From contig SCRD01000011.1 in NCBI GenBank assembly GCA_004298155.1, positions 1 through 64,000 of the forward strand: a stretch of 64,000 nucleotides of DNA, given 5' to 3'. The translations under genes and the position numbers were made by a program. This DNA comes from Acidobacteriota bacterium (lineage in GTDB: Bacteria > Acidobacteriota > Terriglobia > UBA7540). Of the stretch, positions 51,978 through 61,071 are shown piece after piece. Positions within the stretch are counted from its first letter, which is position 1. Each line of letters begins with the position of its first letter. The notes beneath the pieces are model-generated. The model was not told where the DNA came from. It did no database searches and was given only the letters and a program-made list of their open reading frames with translations.

Positions 51978-53849
51978 ATGGAAAGGCGAAATTTCCTCAA
52001 GAGTTCAGTCCTTGGGGCAGGGACTCTGCTATCTGGCCTGCACCGTGGCGGCGACAACGCTGGCGCCGGAAAACGCCCGGAAGCATACGACACCACAAAT
52101 GCTCCATCGGGTGGATTGATTGAAGTGTCCCGCGCAAGCTATGAAGTAACGGACACGCTGACCAAAGTCCCCGTCACCGTTACCCTCGGCAGGTTCCTCA
52201 TCGCTCCAAAGGAGCTTACCCAACACGAATTTGAAGCCGTTATGGGTTACAACCCATCGTTTCACAGGGGAGCTGACTTGCCTGTTGAGATGGTAAGCTG
52301 GTGGGAGGCGATTGGTTACTGCAATCTGCGGAGCCTTAGCGAAAACCTTGATCCCTGCTATAACCTGGAAACCGGATATTGTGACGTTGCCAGGAACGGA
52401 TATCGCCTTCCCACCGACGCCGAGTGGACCCATGCGGCTGGACCAGCTCCGGATGTGAACGGCAGCACCGACGTTGCTAATCTTGGCACCTCAGACACAA
52501 AGAATGTCGCGCGCCTGGCGAAAGAATTACAGACTGCCGGCACGAAGCCGGTGGGGGCATACTCGCCCAATATGTGTGGCCTGTATGACATGTTCGGCAA
52601 CGTGTGGGAATGGACCAGTGATTACTTTAATCCCGAGGTCACGCCGCAGGCTTCATACAATCCTGCCGGCCCGTTGCGAGGGCTGGCCCGCATTGTCCGG
52701 GGCGGATCATTCATCAGCACTACTTCGGATTGGGCACGCGGATACAGGTCGTCAATCGAACCTGATTACAAGAGTCGGTTTACGGGTTTTCGTGTCTGCC
52801 GGACGGCCAAACCCCAGCCTGTTTTGCCGCCGTCGCAGCAGTCGCCCGACTGGTTCAAGCCGTACAACAGCCCACCGCCCGGTTACGAAACATCGATTGG
52901 CGACCTGTCATCACTTGTTGCCGGAGTCGGCTCAGTTTCCGGATGGAAATCCCGGCGCGAGGCTATCCTGACGAAATGGCTCAAACTGCTCGGCTCGATG
53001 GAAACGAGCCCGCCGCCACCCGAAGCTCAGCTCGTGGAAACGGTGAATGACCAGAACTATACCGGACGCCTCATATACCTTCAGGTGGAGTGGGACTGGT
53101 GGGAGAAGGTCCTTGTGATGGCGCCGTCAAGTGATCTTCAACGCCCGCGTCCCGTGGTGATTGTGCCTTTTTACGATGTGGATACTCCGGCGGGCCGCAA
53201 CCTGTCGGGACATAATTTTCTGGGCATGGGTGTCGATTCTTACGCGTATATGGCCGTGCAGAAAGGCTACATTGCGGTCGCGATTCGATGGTTTGGCGAA
53301 AGTTATGGCGAGTGGTATTCAGAAGCGGTCGCCAACCTGAAACTGCGGCACCCTCACTGCACCGGCCTTGGCAAATGGGTGTGGGACGCCCAACGGTTGC
53401 TCGATTACCTTTACACGCTGCCGGAGGTTGACCGCGGCCATATCGGCATCATCGGGCATTCGCTCGGCGGCAAGATGGCGCTTTATGCGGCGGCCTTTGA
53501 GCCGCGGATTACCGCCGTAGTCTCAAACGAGCTGGGCGTAGGTTTGTCGTTTTCGAATTACGATGATTATTGGTATTTTGGCGATTTCATTCGCAAGGTA
53601 GAGAAGGAGACAGACCAGCACGAACTTATTGGTCTGATCGCGCCCAGGCCGTTTCTCCTGGTTGGCGGTGATACCTACGACACGGAGAAGAGCTGGCATT
53701 ACATAAATGCCGCGCGCGAGGTTTACAAGCTTTACGGCAAGCCTGAAAACGTCGGCTACTTCAATCATCACAAAGGACACATGCCCACGCCGGAGGCGGT
53801 GTGGCGTGCAATGGAGTGGCTGGCGCGCTTCCTGGGGCCGCAGCACTGA
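51978..53849 (+). CDS. Tat-exported SUMF1-like / alpha-beta hydrolase fusion
   Basis: A 623-residue protein with a twin-arginine signal (MERRNFLKSSVLGAG). Residues about 55-290 are a SUMF1 (formylglycine-generating-enzyme-like) domain: VTVTLGRFLIAPKELTQHEFEAVMGYNPS, YRLPTDAEWTHAA, MFGNVWEWTSDY and IVRGGSFISTTSDWARGYRS; the catalytic Cys pair of true FGEs is absent. Residues about 370-620 are an alpha/beta hydrolase with GIIGHSLGGKMALYAAA (Ser495), LVGGDTYD and a late YFNHHKGHMPT (His), related to secreted dienelactone/prolyl-oligopeptidase-type hydrolases. The fusion suggests a binding module feeding a hydrolase. The start at 51978 follows GAGGAGGGGAG. Confidence 0.8.
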   Translation: MERRNFLKSSVLGAGTLLSGLHRGGDNAGAGKRPEAYDTTNAPSGGLIEVSRASYEVTDTLTKVPVTVTLGRFLIAPKELTQHEFEAVMGYNPSFHRGADLPVEMVSWWEAIGYCNLRSLSENLDPCYNLETGYCDVARNGYRLPTDAEWTHAAGPAPDVNGSTDVANLGTSDTKNVARLAKELQTAGTKPVGAYSPNMCGLYDMFGNVWEWTSDYFNPEVTPQASYNPAGPLRGLARIVRGGSFISTTSDWARGYRSSIEPDYKSRFTGFRVCRTAKPQPVLPPSQQSPDWFKPYNSPPPGYETSIGDLSSLVAGVGSVSGWKSRREAILTKWLKLLGSMETSPPPPEAQLVETVNDQNYTGRLIYLQVEWDWWEKVLVMAPSSDLQRPRPVVIVPFYDVDTPAGRNLSGHNFLGMGVDSYAYMAVQKGYIAVAIRWFGESYGEWYSEAVANLKLRHPHCTGLGKWVWDAQRLLDYLYTLPEVDRGHIGIIGHSLGGKMALYAAAFEPRITAVVSNELGVGLSFSNYDDYWYFGDFIRKVEKETDQHELIGLIAPRPFLLVGGDTYDTEKSWHYINAAREVYKLYGKPENVGYFNHHKGHMPTPEAVWRAMEWLARFLGPQH

Positions 53850-53951
53850 CCATGCCGGCATCTGCAAGCTGGCGCCTTCTCATGTTCATTCCCTCGAACT
53901 CTGCTAGACTTGGAATATCCAGTTAGCTTCTTAGGCGGATCGGAGGAACTC

Positions 53952-54272
53952 ATGGCAAAGTATCTGATTCAGGCGACTTATTCGGCTGAAGGGTTCAGGG
54001 GAATAGTTAAAGACAAAGCTTCAGGCCGGAAGGCGGCGCTCGAAAAGGCGCTGGCAAGTGTTGGGGCAAAGCTTGACGCAATTTACTATTCGTTTGGGGA
54101 CTATGATGTGGCGTTAATAGTCGATGCCCCGGACAATGCAACGGTAGTTGCAGTTGGAATGGCAGCCTGCTCGACAGGCCTGGCTCGCACCAGCACGACA
54201 CCGCTCCTTACTGTTGAGGAGGCTGATCAGGCCGTCAAGAAGAGCGTAAAGTATAGCGGACCGGGCCAGTAA
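53952..54272 (+). CDS. GYD-domain protein
   Basis: A 106-residue protein of the GYD domain family. The start is ATG 53952 behind CGGAGGA; the open frame to 53910 adds 14 residues that do not fit. It shows YLIQATYSAEGFRGIVKDKASGRKAALEKALASVG and the GAKLDAIYYSFGDYDVALIVDAPDN motif, with the FGDYD family element. Its function is unknown; members occur alone and near redox or sugar genes. It precedes the membrane protein gene on the same strand. Confidence 0.85.
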   Translation: MAKYLIQATYSAEGFRGIVKDKASGRKAALEKALASVGAKLDAIYYSFGDYDVALIVDAPDNATVVAVGMAACSTGLARTSTTPLLTVEEADQAVKKSVKYSGPGQ

Positions 54273-54380
54273 CTCGAAGACTTGCCCGACGGCTACGCGG
54301 GTTATCCCTGATTTGATATTGCAGTTCTCAGAGCAAGCGTAACTGTTTGTTGCGTCAGGTGGAAGGCGCTCTCCATAGCG

Positions 54381-54398
54381 GTGGCGTGTGCACGCCAC
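54381..54398 (+). promoter_or_regulatory. Hairpin upstream of the membrane-tethered protein gene
   Basis: GTGGCGTG (54381-54388) and CACGCCAC (54391-54398) are perfect 8-base complements, with a 2-base centre (or a 6-bp stem with a 6-base loop). It lies 66 bases before the ATG at 54464, after the GYD stop. It may be a terminator-like or control structure; no T-run follows. Confidence 0.4.
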
Positions 54399-54463
54399 GA
54401 TTCTTCCTTGCAGCGCTTGCCCGGGCTGTTGTTCGCCGGCATTCTGGGGACGAGAGACCACAC

Positions 54464-55552
54464 ATGGTCCTCCAGGGTACATTCCGGATATTGCTTCTCT
54501 ACGACGTTGCAGATTCCATCAACCTGGACCGGCTGAAGTCAATTCTCAAGATCCGCCCTGCCGAACGGCTGCCCAGCTTTACCCACCCCACTCCCGAGTA
54601 TGTGCGGTTTGAATTGCCTCCGGTGGTTGAGCCACTCAATCCGGTTGAGCTTGAAACGGGTGAGCGACTGGAAGCTCGGATCAAGTACTACGACTATGGC
54701 GTGACCTGTCTCGAAATGGAGTTGCCATTCTCTTGCGAATGGGGAACTCTGGTGAAATTATCCGCTGACTGGATCGCTGCTCCGAACGTCGAGCAGCGAT
54801 CTCTCGATGTGGTTCGTCGCAGCTTGCAGCGGGTTACGCCCGCCCTCGTAAAGCCTTATGACAGCCTGTTGACGGAGGATTATTACATCGTTGAGTTGCG
54901 TGGAGCGCAGGGAGCAGATGGGCGCCCTGCGACATCCAGCGAACTGCTGGCTCGCTACGGGCAAGAGATCGCGCAGATCATCCGCGGAGAGTCACGGCTC
55001 CTTTCTGATGCGGAGCGGCACTCGATAGAGCAGTCGAGCCTCTCATATTACCCTTCCGATTTGCTCGTGGTAGGGTGGACGGCGGCGCTTGTCTATGACA
55101 CTGCCGAAGGGGCTGCACCGACCATCCAGCTTCTCGAATACGCCAATACGCAACTGCTGGAGTTCCGCCATTACGACAACCTTTTGACTCGCGTGCTGGA
55201 CGAAGTTTACCGGTCCCTCGAACGCCACAGCGGGCTGGTGGCCCGGTGGCGGCTGGCACGCGAGTCTGAACGTCTGAACGTGATCCGGCTGGATGTGATG
55301 GAACTGGCGGAACGGACGGACAACGCTATCAAATTCCTGAGCGACATGTTTTATGCCCGGCTTTATCGAATAGCGGCGGCGAAGGTCGGCGTACCGGATT
55401 ACAGACGGCGGGTGGATGAAAAACTTCGCACAGCAGGCGAACTCTACCAGTTCATGGTTGACCAGTTTGAGCACGCCCGGTCTTTCGTTCTGGAACTTTC
55501 TATCGTCATCATCCTGATCATTGACCTCGTCTTTCTGTTCAAAGGCAAATGA
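54464..55552 (+). CDS. C-terminally membrane-anchored protein of unknown function (RMD1/DUF155-like layout)
   Basis: A 362-residue protein with its only strong hydrophobic segment at the C-terminus (about residues 340-358: SIVIILIIDLVFLF), so it is tail-anchored with the bulk in the cytoplasm. The body is mixed alpha/beta and ends in a long helix (LEYANTQLLEFRHYDNLLTRVLDEVYRSLE then RLDVMELAERTDNAIKFLSDMF), a layout that recalls the RMD1/DUF155 family, but the match is only in layout. Start is ATG 54464; the longer open frame reaches TTG 54347. No enzyme motif is seen. Confidence 0.55.
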   Translation: MVLQGTFRILLLYDVADSINLDRLKSILKIRPAERLPSFTHPTPEYVRFELPPVVEPLNPVELETGERLEARIKYYDYGVTCLEMELPFSCEWGTLVKLSADWIAAPNVEQRSLDVVRRSLQRVTPALVKPYDSLLTEDYYIVELRGAQGADGRPATSSELLARYGQEIAQIIRGESRLLSDAERHSIEQSSLSYYPSDLLVVGWTAALVYDTAEGAAPTIQLLEYANTQLLEFRHYDNLLTRVLDEVYRSLERHSGLVARWRLARESERLNVIRLDVMELAERTDNAIKFLSDMFYARLYRIAAAKVGVPDYRRRVDEKLRTAGELYQFMVDQFEHARSFVLELSIVIILIIDLVFLFKGK

Positions 55553-55569
55553 CGCAGAGCGGGAATTAT

Positions 55570-55600
55570 GGCGAAGCCGGGACCTCGTTCCGGCTTCGCC
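55570..55600. terminator. Bidirectional hairpin between convergent genes
   Basis: GGCGAAGCCGG (55570-55580) and CCGGCTTCGCC (55590-55600) are perfect 11-base complements around a 9-base loop. The element lies between the + strand gene ending at 55552 and the - strand gene ending at 55638, the position of a shared terminator. T-runs are weak on both sides. Confidence 0.7.
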
Positions 55601-55637
55601 AAAGGTGAAGTGCTTTGCGGAAGACTGGGTTGGACCG

Positions 55638-57065
55638 TTAAGTTGCGATCGAGAACATCGTCCAGGGCTCTGAAGGCATATCCCGAAGCAGTGGCGCCTC
55701 CCAGTCGAACTCCGGATGCTTTTTGAGGTGCTCGGCGGCGTTGAAGTCGAGCCCACAGCAATGGCCGGCCGAAGCGGAGAGGGTCATCTTTTCGATCATG
55801 GCCGCGTCCGCACCCTTGTTTTGCACGGCGCCTGCAATGCCGTAAGGCGGCTGCCAGGTGCCCGATCCGCGCGGGGACAGGTCAACGTGGCCGCACAGCG
55901 TGCGTTCGTTAGGGTCTTCTTTCTTCGCGAACGTATCGTAGTGATCGCCCATGAACTTCTGCGCCATCGGCATGTCAATCTTTCCTTTATTCTCGGCCAT
56001 TAGCTGCTTCCAGCGCACGTGCCGCGCGTTGGCGCTGTTGCCCATGTCGTTCAGGTCGAAGTTGGTTTCCTCGCTCGCGAGTTTGGGGCTGACCGGGAAG
56101 TTGGAGCCCACAAAAAAGCCGTCCTTGGTACGCCACAGGTTTACATTTTTTAGTCCCAGTTCCAGGTCTGCCACTTCATTGGTTTTGTGATCGGCAATCA
56201 GCCAGTTGTTGGCATACCCTCCGTTGTTTCTCGTCTTCATGATGCGCACGTAGTCGTCGATGGAATTTGAATATTGCATGCCCTTGCGGGCGCGCACGAA
56301 TTCTGGAATGCCGGCAGGGTCATACCCGGAGAAACCGGAGATGGTGGTTTCCGTGATCGCCATTCCAGCGGAATTAATGCCGAAGTCATCGCCGCTGTGG
56401 ATGAAGCCGGGGAACCCATCCAACAGCATCCGATAGCCGTGCGAAGGAGCAATGTCAAAGATAACCGTCCATCGCTCGCCATCAAGATATCCGGTCCAGC
56501 AATTGTGGGCCATGACGATTTTGCCGTCTTTCGTATAGCTGCCGGTCGCGGCGAAAGCGCTGCAATGTTCAGGTACCGCAAGTTCAGCCGATTTCTCGGC
56601 CTTGTGGGTCCTGTCGTACTCCTTTACGTAATAGTCCCACTCCATGGAAGCGTTCAGTGAAACCACGTCCCAAAGGTCGAGGTTGCTGCCGCGGGCACGC
56701 AGACCGTCGGCGATACCTTGGAGTTCCTCGCGATACTCCGCCTCGATTCCCGGCCACAGCATGTTCTTTGCAGCATCACGATAAAAAACCCAGCCATATT
56801 TTCGATTATGGGTCTGCTGCAAGATGGTTACCTTGGTGGCGTCTTCGATCCTGTCTGCCAGCAGATAGCCGTGCTGGTAGCCGATCTCCGCTGGCGTTCC
56901 CTCAAGATGCACAAATGTCCATCCGTTTCTCTCCGGGCTGCGGAACGCTCCCTTCAGGCGCGCGTCCGGTTTGGGCGAATGGTTGGCTGACTTGCAGGAG
57001 ATGTCCAGCAGTAAGGCGCCGCCAAGGCCGGCCATAGAACTCTTGATGAATGCTCGTCGATACAT
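55638..57065 (-). CDS. C45-family autoproteolytic acyltransferase/hydrolase-like protein, Tat-exported
   Basis: A 475-residue protein with a twin-arginine start (MYRRAFIKSS) and a possible lipobox-like LLLDISC, so it is exported. ATG 57065 follows GCGGAGGAAAAC. It matches the C45/phospholipase-B-like Ntn-hydrolase group: GTPAEIGYQHGYLLADRI, YREELQGIADGLRARG, LWDVVSLNASMEW, then the likely nucleophile Cys168 in VPEHCSAFAATGSYTKDGKIVMAHNCW (quoted in parts), and HSGDDFGINSAGMAITE. Members become active by self-cleavage before the Cys. The substrate is unknown. Confidence 0.78.
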   Translation of the reverse strand: MYRRAFIKSSMAGLGGALLLDISCKSANHSPKPDARLKGAFRSPERNGWTFVHLEGTPAEIGYQHGYLLADRIEDATKVTILQQTHNRKYGWVFYRDAAKNMLWPGIEAEYREELQGIADGLRARGSNLDLWDVVSLNASMEWDYYVKEYDRTHKAEKSAELAVPEHCSAFAATGSYTKDGKIVMAHNCWTGYLDGERWTVIFDIAPSHGYRMLLDGFPGFIHSGDDFGINSAGMAITETTISGFSGYDPAGIPEFVRARKGMQYSNSIDDYVRIMKTRNNGGYANNWLIADHKTNEVADLELGLKNVNLWRTKDGFFVGSNFPVSPKLASEETNFDLNDMGNSANARHVRWKQLMAENKGKIDMPMAQKFMGDHYDTFAKKEDPNERTLCGHVDLSPRGSGTWQPPYGIAGAVQNKGADAAMIEKMTLSASAGHCCGLDFNAAEHLKKHPEFDWEAPLLRDMPSEPWTMFSIAT

Positions 57066-57259
57066 GTTTTCCTCCGCTAATCCAGGCAATGCTGGCTAGA
57101 GTACCACTCAGAGTGCTTTCAGGAAAAGGAGGAAAAATAGCCGCTTTCTCCGGGCAACCATTGAAATATCCTCCGCCGCCGCGGGCAAGCCATGTCGCCC
57201 GCTTGACATGCCCGTCGACTTGGGTAAACATCAGCAGGATCGGAAATCGGAGCGACCAT

Positions 57260-57649
57260 ATGCCATCCATTGCACGAAAACCGGGGAAAGCGCTTTACGA
57301 ACGCCTGGGCGGCCATGATGCCATTGGAGCGCTCGTCGATGAGCTTCTGCGGCGAATGCGAGCTGACCCCATGTTTGCCCGCTTTGGCGGCGGCCGCAGC
57401 ATCGATTCCACCCGGCGCGGGCGAGAGTTCCTTGTCAGCCAGATCTGCGAACTCTCGGGCGGTCCATCCGTCTATTATGGCCGCGACATGAAGACCGCCC
57501 ACGGCGGCCTTGGCATAACGCCGGCCGAGTGGGAAGCTTCCATCCGGCACACGGCGGCAGCTCTCGACCACTTCAAGGTTCCCGCAAAAGAGAAGAAAGA
57601 ATTCATCGCCCTTTTTGAACGCTACAGAAACGAAATTGTGGAGGCGTGA
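57260..57649 (+). CDS. Truncated hemoglobin, group I
   Basis: A 129-residue haem protein. The start is ATG 57260 behind CGGAGCGACC; an open frame continues upstream to 57050 without Shine-Dalgarno support. The pattern is KALYERLGGHDAIGALVDELLRRM, FAR.G, and the proximal-His (F8) segment MKTAHGGLGITPAEWEAS. Trunk hemoglobins bind O2 or NO and may detoxify NO. It is divergent from the C45 gene with a 194-base shared upstream space. Confidence 0.9.
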   Translation: MPSIARKPGKALYERLGGHDAIGALVDELLRRMRADPMFARFGGGRSIDSTRRGREFLVSQICELSGGPSVYYGRDMKTAHGGLGITPAEWEASIRHTAAALDHFKVPAKEKKEFIALFERYRNEIVEA

Positions 57650-57715
57650 AAGGGAAGGCGTGAGCTGAGGGACGGCACCGTACCACAGGGATGGTACGGT
57701 TTCCTGCTTCCTGCC

Positions 57716-58486
57716 TTACCGGGCCGTCCATCCTCCGTCAATGAGAATGGTGTGGCCGGTGATCAGCGAGGCCGCTGGCGATGCCAGGAAAACCACCGCC
57801 CCCGCGACCTCCATTGGTTCGCCGATCCGATGCAGTGCCGCGATTCGCTCGATGGTATCGGCGCGAAAAGCCGGGTCTGCCAGCACCTCTTCGGTGCCGG
57901 GGGTAAAGATAAACGTGGGTGCAACGGCGTTCACGGTGATGTTGTGTTTGCCCCACTCGACCGCGAGACATTTGGTGAGGTGCGCGATGGCGGCCTTGGA
58001 AGTGCAGTACACCGATTCGGTGGGCAGGGCAACGAAGCCCGCCTGCGAGCTCATGTTGATAATGCGGCCATGCTTTTGCCGGATCATGATGCGCCCCGCA
58101 GCCTGGCTGGCAAAGAAAGTGCCCTTCACGTTCACCGCCATAATGTAATCAAAGTCTTCTTCCGTGAAGTCCTCGGCCGGGTTTCCCGGCGACACTCCCG
58201 CATTGTTGACCAGAATATCCAGCCGGCCAAAGCGCGCGACAATCTCCTCCACGGCGCTGGAAATCTGGACGAAATGCACCATGTCCATCTGCAGTGGAAG
58301 CGCCCGGCGTCCCATAGCATTTATTTCGCTGACAAGATCGGAACCGGTGTTCCGGTCGCGGAGGCCGAGCCCTACGTCTGCGCCGGCGTTCGCCAGGGCG
58401 AGCGAAATCGCCCGCCCCAGACCGCGTGCAGCGCCGGTCACCAGAGCGACCTGGCCGCTCAAATCAAATTTCGGAAATCCATTCAT
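57716..58486 (-). CDS. Short-chain dehydrogenase/reductase, sugar-cluster member
   Basis: A 256-residue oxidoreductase with VALVTGAARGLGRAIS (cofactor loop), NNAGVSPG, and the catalytic YCTSKAA (Tyr-x3-Lys), typical of SDRs close to gluconate/L-fucose-type dehydrogenases. The last gene of a three-gene cluster with a FucP-like permease and a sugar isomerase; a role as a dehydrogenase of the same imported sugar is inferred. The start lies 14 bases after the permease stop. Confidence 0.85.
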   Translation of the reverse strand: MNGFPKFDLSGQVALVTGAARGLGRAISLALANAGADVGLGLRDRNTGSDLVSEINAMGRRALPLQMDMVHFVQISSAVEEIVARFGRLDILVNNAGVSPGNPAEDFTEEDFDYIMAVNVKGTFFASQAAGRIMIRQKHGRIINMSSQAGFVALPTESVYCTSKAAIAHLTKCLAVEWGKHNITVNAVAPTFIFTPGTEEVLADPAFRADTIERIAALHRIGEPMEVAGAVVFLASPAASLITGHTILIDGGWTAR

Positions 58487-58500
58487 GCGAGCAATTTCCT

Positions 58501-59829
58501 TTAGAGCGCTGCCGTCTCTGAAACCGTGGCAGACTCAGCAAGGGAGACACGCATCCTTGATCCATAATAGGCATAATGCGTGACCACGGCGTAGCAGACC
58601 AGCGGAACAATCATGGCGATGGCCATGCTGTGCGAGATTTCGTAGAGGAGTCCCATGGCTGGCGGTGCAGCCGCGCCACCGACGATGGCCATGATGATGA
58701 ACGATCCGCCGAGCTTGGTGTTTGCACCGAGGCCTTTGATGCCCAGCGCGTAGATGGTGGGGAACATCAGGGACATAAAGAAGCTTGTCAGGAACATGGC
58801 GCCCACGCCCACCCAGCCGGGAATCAGGACCCCGACGGACACGAGCCCCACATTGATGATTCCATAAATTCCCATCAGCCGATTCGGCCTGAAAAACTTC
58901 ATCAGATAGGTTGCTGCAAAGCGGCCAACACCAAATGCCACCAGGCTCCCGGTCAACAGATAGCCGGCAACTTTTTCGGACTGATGAGTGTAGTCCTGGA
59001 TGTATTGGATGAGGAAGCTCCAGGTCCCCACCTGCGCCCCCACATAGAAGAACTGCGCAGATACGCCCTGAAGAAAATGTGGGTAATGCAACAGATCGCT
59101 GAGCTTACCCTTGTCGCGCGCATCTAGTTTCTCAGCGTCTTCTTTGATCTGGGGGAACTTTGTACGAAGTATCAGGATCGCCATCCCCCAGACGACTACG
59201 CCAAGGACGATGTAAGGATGGACCACTCTCAGCGTTTCACTTCTTAAATAGGCTGCAAGCGTGCCCTGTGCCTTGAGCGCGCCGATCTGTTGTGTGCTCA
59301 ATTCGATTCCCGAAAAAATAAAGACGGTGCCTATCAAGGCTCCCGTAATCGACCCGAGAGGATTAAATGACTGCGAGAGGTTCAGGCGCTGCTCGGAACT
59401 TCTCGGGTCGCCCAGCACGGCAATAAACGTGTTCGAACCCGTTTCGAGAAAAGAGAGCCCGCTCGCAATCACGAACAACGCGAAGAGAAAGAATCCGTAG
59501 CTCCCTACAATGGCCGCAGGCCAGAAAAGAAACGCTCCGCTGCCGAAGAGGAACAAGCCCGTGACGAGGCCGGTTTTGTATCCGAACCTCCGCATCAGAA
59601 GAGCGGCGGGCATGGCGAGGCAGAAATAGCCCAGATAAAACGCGGATTGCACCAGCCCGGCCTGGAAGCGCGTGATCTGAAACGAGGTCATGAACTGCTT
59701 GATGAGAATGTCGTTCAGGTTATTGGGAATCGCCCAAAGAAAGAACAGGGCCGTGACCAGGACGAAAGGCAGCGTGTTTCCAGCGGAAAACAACGGTGGA
59801 CGGTTGTTTGTGTCAGATGTCATATTCAT
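58501..59829 (-). CDS. FucP-type sugar permease, MFS family
   Basis: A 442-residue integral membrane protein with about 12 hydrophobic segments, similar to the L-fucose/H+ symporter FucP. Visible are the N-terminal FVLVTALFFLWAIPNNLNDILIKQF, AMPAALLMRRFGYKTGLVTGL and TGSNTFIAVLG. FucP-like carriers also take other 6-deoxy and common hexoses; the exact sugar is open. Start is ATG 59829 or 59823. Between a sugar-isomerase-like gene and an SDR on the same strand. Confidence 0.88.
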   Translation of the reverse strand: MNMTSDTNNRPPLFSAGNTLPFVLVTALFFLWAIPNNLNDILIKQFMTSFQITRFQAGLVQSAFYLGYFCLAMPAALLMRRFGYKTGLVTGLFLFGSGAFLFWPAAIVGSYGFFLFALFVIASGLSFLETGSNTFIAVLGDPRSSEQRLNLSQSFNPLGSITGALIGTVFIFSGIELSTQQIGALKAQGTLAAYLRSETLRVVHPYIVLGVVVWGMAILILRTKFPQIKEDAEKLDARDKGKLSDLLHYPHFLQGVSAQFFYVGAQVGTWSFLIQYIQDYTHQSEKVAGYLLTGSLVAFGVGRFAATYLMKFFRPNRLMGIYGIINVGLVSVGVLIPGWVGVGAMFLTSFFMSLMFPTIYALGIKGLGANTKLGGSFIIMAIVGGAAAPPAMGLLYEISHSMAIAMIVPLVCYAVVTHYAYYGSRMRVSLAESATVSETAAL

Positions 59830-59918
59830 GCTTCATGTCCGCAAAGAGCAAGGGCTGCCTGCGCATACGCGTCCGCAATCTTTTAAACGCCCCTGTGAAA
59901 TGGAATGGGAGTAACGCT

Positions 59919-60770
59919 TCAGCCGCGCAGTTTGCGATACTCCTGGAGGCACAGCTCCACAGTTTTCATCTCGGAGTATCGGCTGCCTTCCTGCTCGATC
60001 AGGTAGTACTCGACGCCACCCACGCTCTCAGCAGCGGCAAAAATCTTCTTCCACGGCGCAACCCCTTCACTGAAGAGCACTTCATAGCCCCCCTTGGGGG
60101 CCCAGTTCTTGAGATGCAGAGAGCGGATACGGCCTGGATTTCTCCTGATCCATGCCACAGGATCGTTGCCAGTCTCAAGACACGTGCCCACGTCGAGTTG
60201 CAACATAATGCTCCTGTCGGTATTTGCAGCGAGAATTTCGATGGGTTTCTGGCCGTCAACCGGTTTCCACTCGAGATCGTGGTTGTGATAGCCCGCGTGC
60301 AAGCCATGGGCCGACATCGTATGGTTTGCTTTGTTCAGTGACTGTGCAACCTGCTTCCAGCCGTCAATAGTGGTGACCTCGCCGGCGGAAGCCATAACGA
60401 CGTAGCGTGTCCCGAGAATGTTGTTCAGCTCTATTGCTTTGCCGATTCCCTCCGGCGTGAAGGACTTCGGGTCGTTATGCGTCGAGTAGCACCGGATGCC
60501 CAGATTGTCCAACTCGCGGCGAACCTTCTTTGCTTCGCCCGGTGTCCAGTCGTAGTACGGCGAGTAGAATTCAACGCACTTGTATCCCATCTTGGCAACT
60601 TGCCGGACCGTCCCGGCCAAGTCTTTCTCCAGATCGTTGCGAACCGAATAAAGCTCGAGTCCAACAGGGATGTGCTTCGCGGCAGCGGCCGCCACGGCAG
60701 CCGCTCCCAGCGGAGCTGCCGCAAAAAGCGCCAGAAAAGAGCGACGTGAACATGAATCAGGTTTTTTCAT
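59919..60770 (-). CDS. Sugar phosphate isomerase/epimerase family protein, Tat-exported
   Basis: A 283-residue TIM-barrel protein of the xylose-isomerase-like AP-endonuclease-2 group. The start is ATG 60770 giving MKKPDSCSRRSFLALF, a twin-arginine signal, so it is exported; the longer open frame upstream is not supported. Family elements are GLELYSVRNDL, KCVEFYSPYYDWTP, YHNHDLEWKPV and the metal-ligand region QLDVGTC. Such Tat-exported members are common in Bacteroidota, planctomycetes and Acidobacteriota, often beside sugar oxidases. It heads the FucP cluster. Confidence 0.82.
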   Translation of the reverse strand: MKKPDSCSRRSFLALFAAAPLGAAAVAAAAAKHIPVGLELYSVRNDLEKDLAGTVRQVAKMGYKCVEFYSPYYDWTPGEAKKVRRELDNLGIRCYSTHNDPKSFTPEGIGKAIELNNILGTRYVVMASAGEVTTIDGWKQVAQSLNKANHTMSAHGLHAGYHNHDLEWKPVDGQKPIEILAANTDRSIMLQLDVGTCLETGNDPVAWIRRNPGRIRSLHLKNWAPKGGYEVLFSEGVAPWKKIFAAAESVGGVEYYLIEQEGSRYSEMKTVELCLQEYRKLRG

Positions 60771-60966
60771 AGTAGCCACACAATACCACAAGAGCGGAAA
60801 TTCCATCACTCGAAAAGAGCAGGTTTGTCCTGCCGGCCAGCCGCAAGGCCTGCCAGGGAACTGCCGCAGCGTATTGAACTTAATTGGCAAGGCGAAAAGC
60901 TTCGCTCGAGCATTCAAACGACGCGGCAAAAAAATTTATGAGTGCGGTTCCGGGATAAAATTTCTC
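60771..60966. other. Intergenic, no gene seen
   Basis: This stretch is upstream of the - strand isomerase gene and of the + strand Lys-rich unit. The isomerase Shine-Dalgarno is weak and no promoter was recognised for it. The frames here are shadows. Confidence 0.4.
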
Positions 60967-60995
60967 TTGACACGGATGCTATTCAGCCCTATATA
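60967..60995 (+). promoter_or_regulatory. Near-consensus sigma-70 promoter
   Basis: TTGACA (60967-60972), a 17-base spacer, and TATATA (60990-60995) match the sigma-70 consensus at eleven of twelve bases. Start would be near 61003. The transcript would contain a 15-codon Lys-rich frame, then a stable hairpin. Of the promoters seen in this window it is the best, which makes the short unit noteworthy. Confidence 0.7.
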
Positions 60996-61071
60996 TCGTG
61001 GTGGGGGTGCACAGGGGTACAAGATGTTGACCCTGCGCATGGCTTCTTAAACCCCTTGGGGAAGGAGGTCT

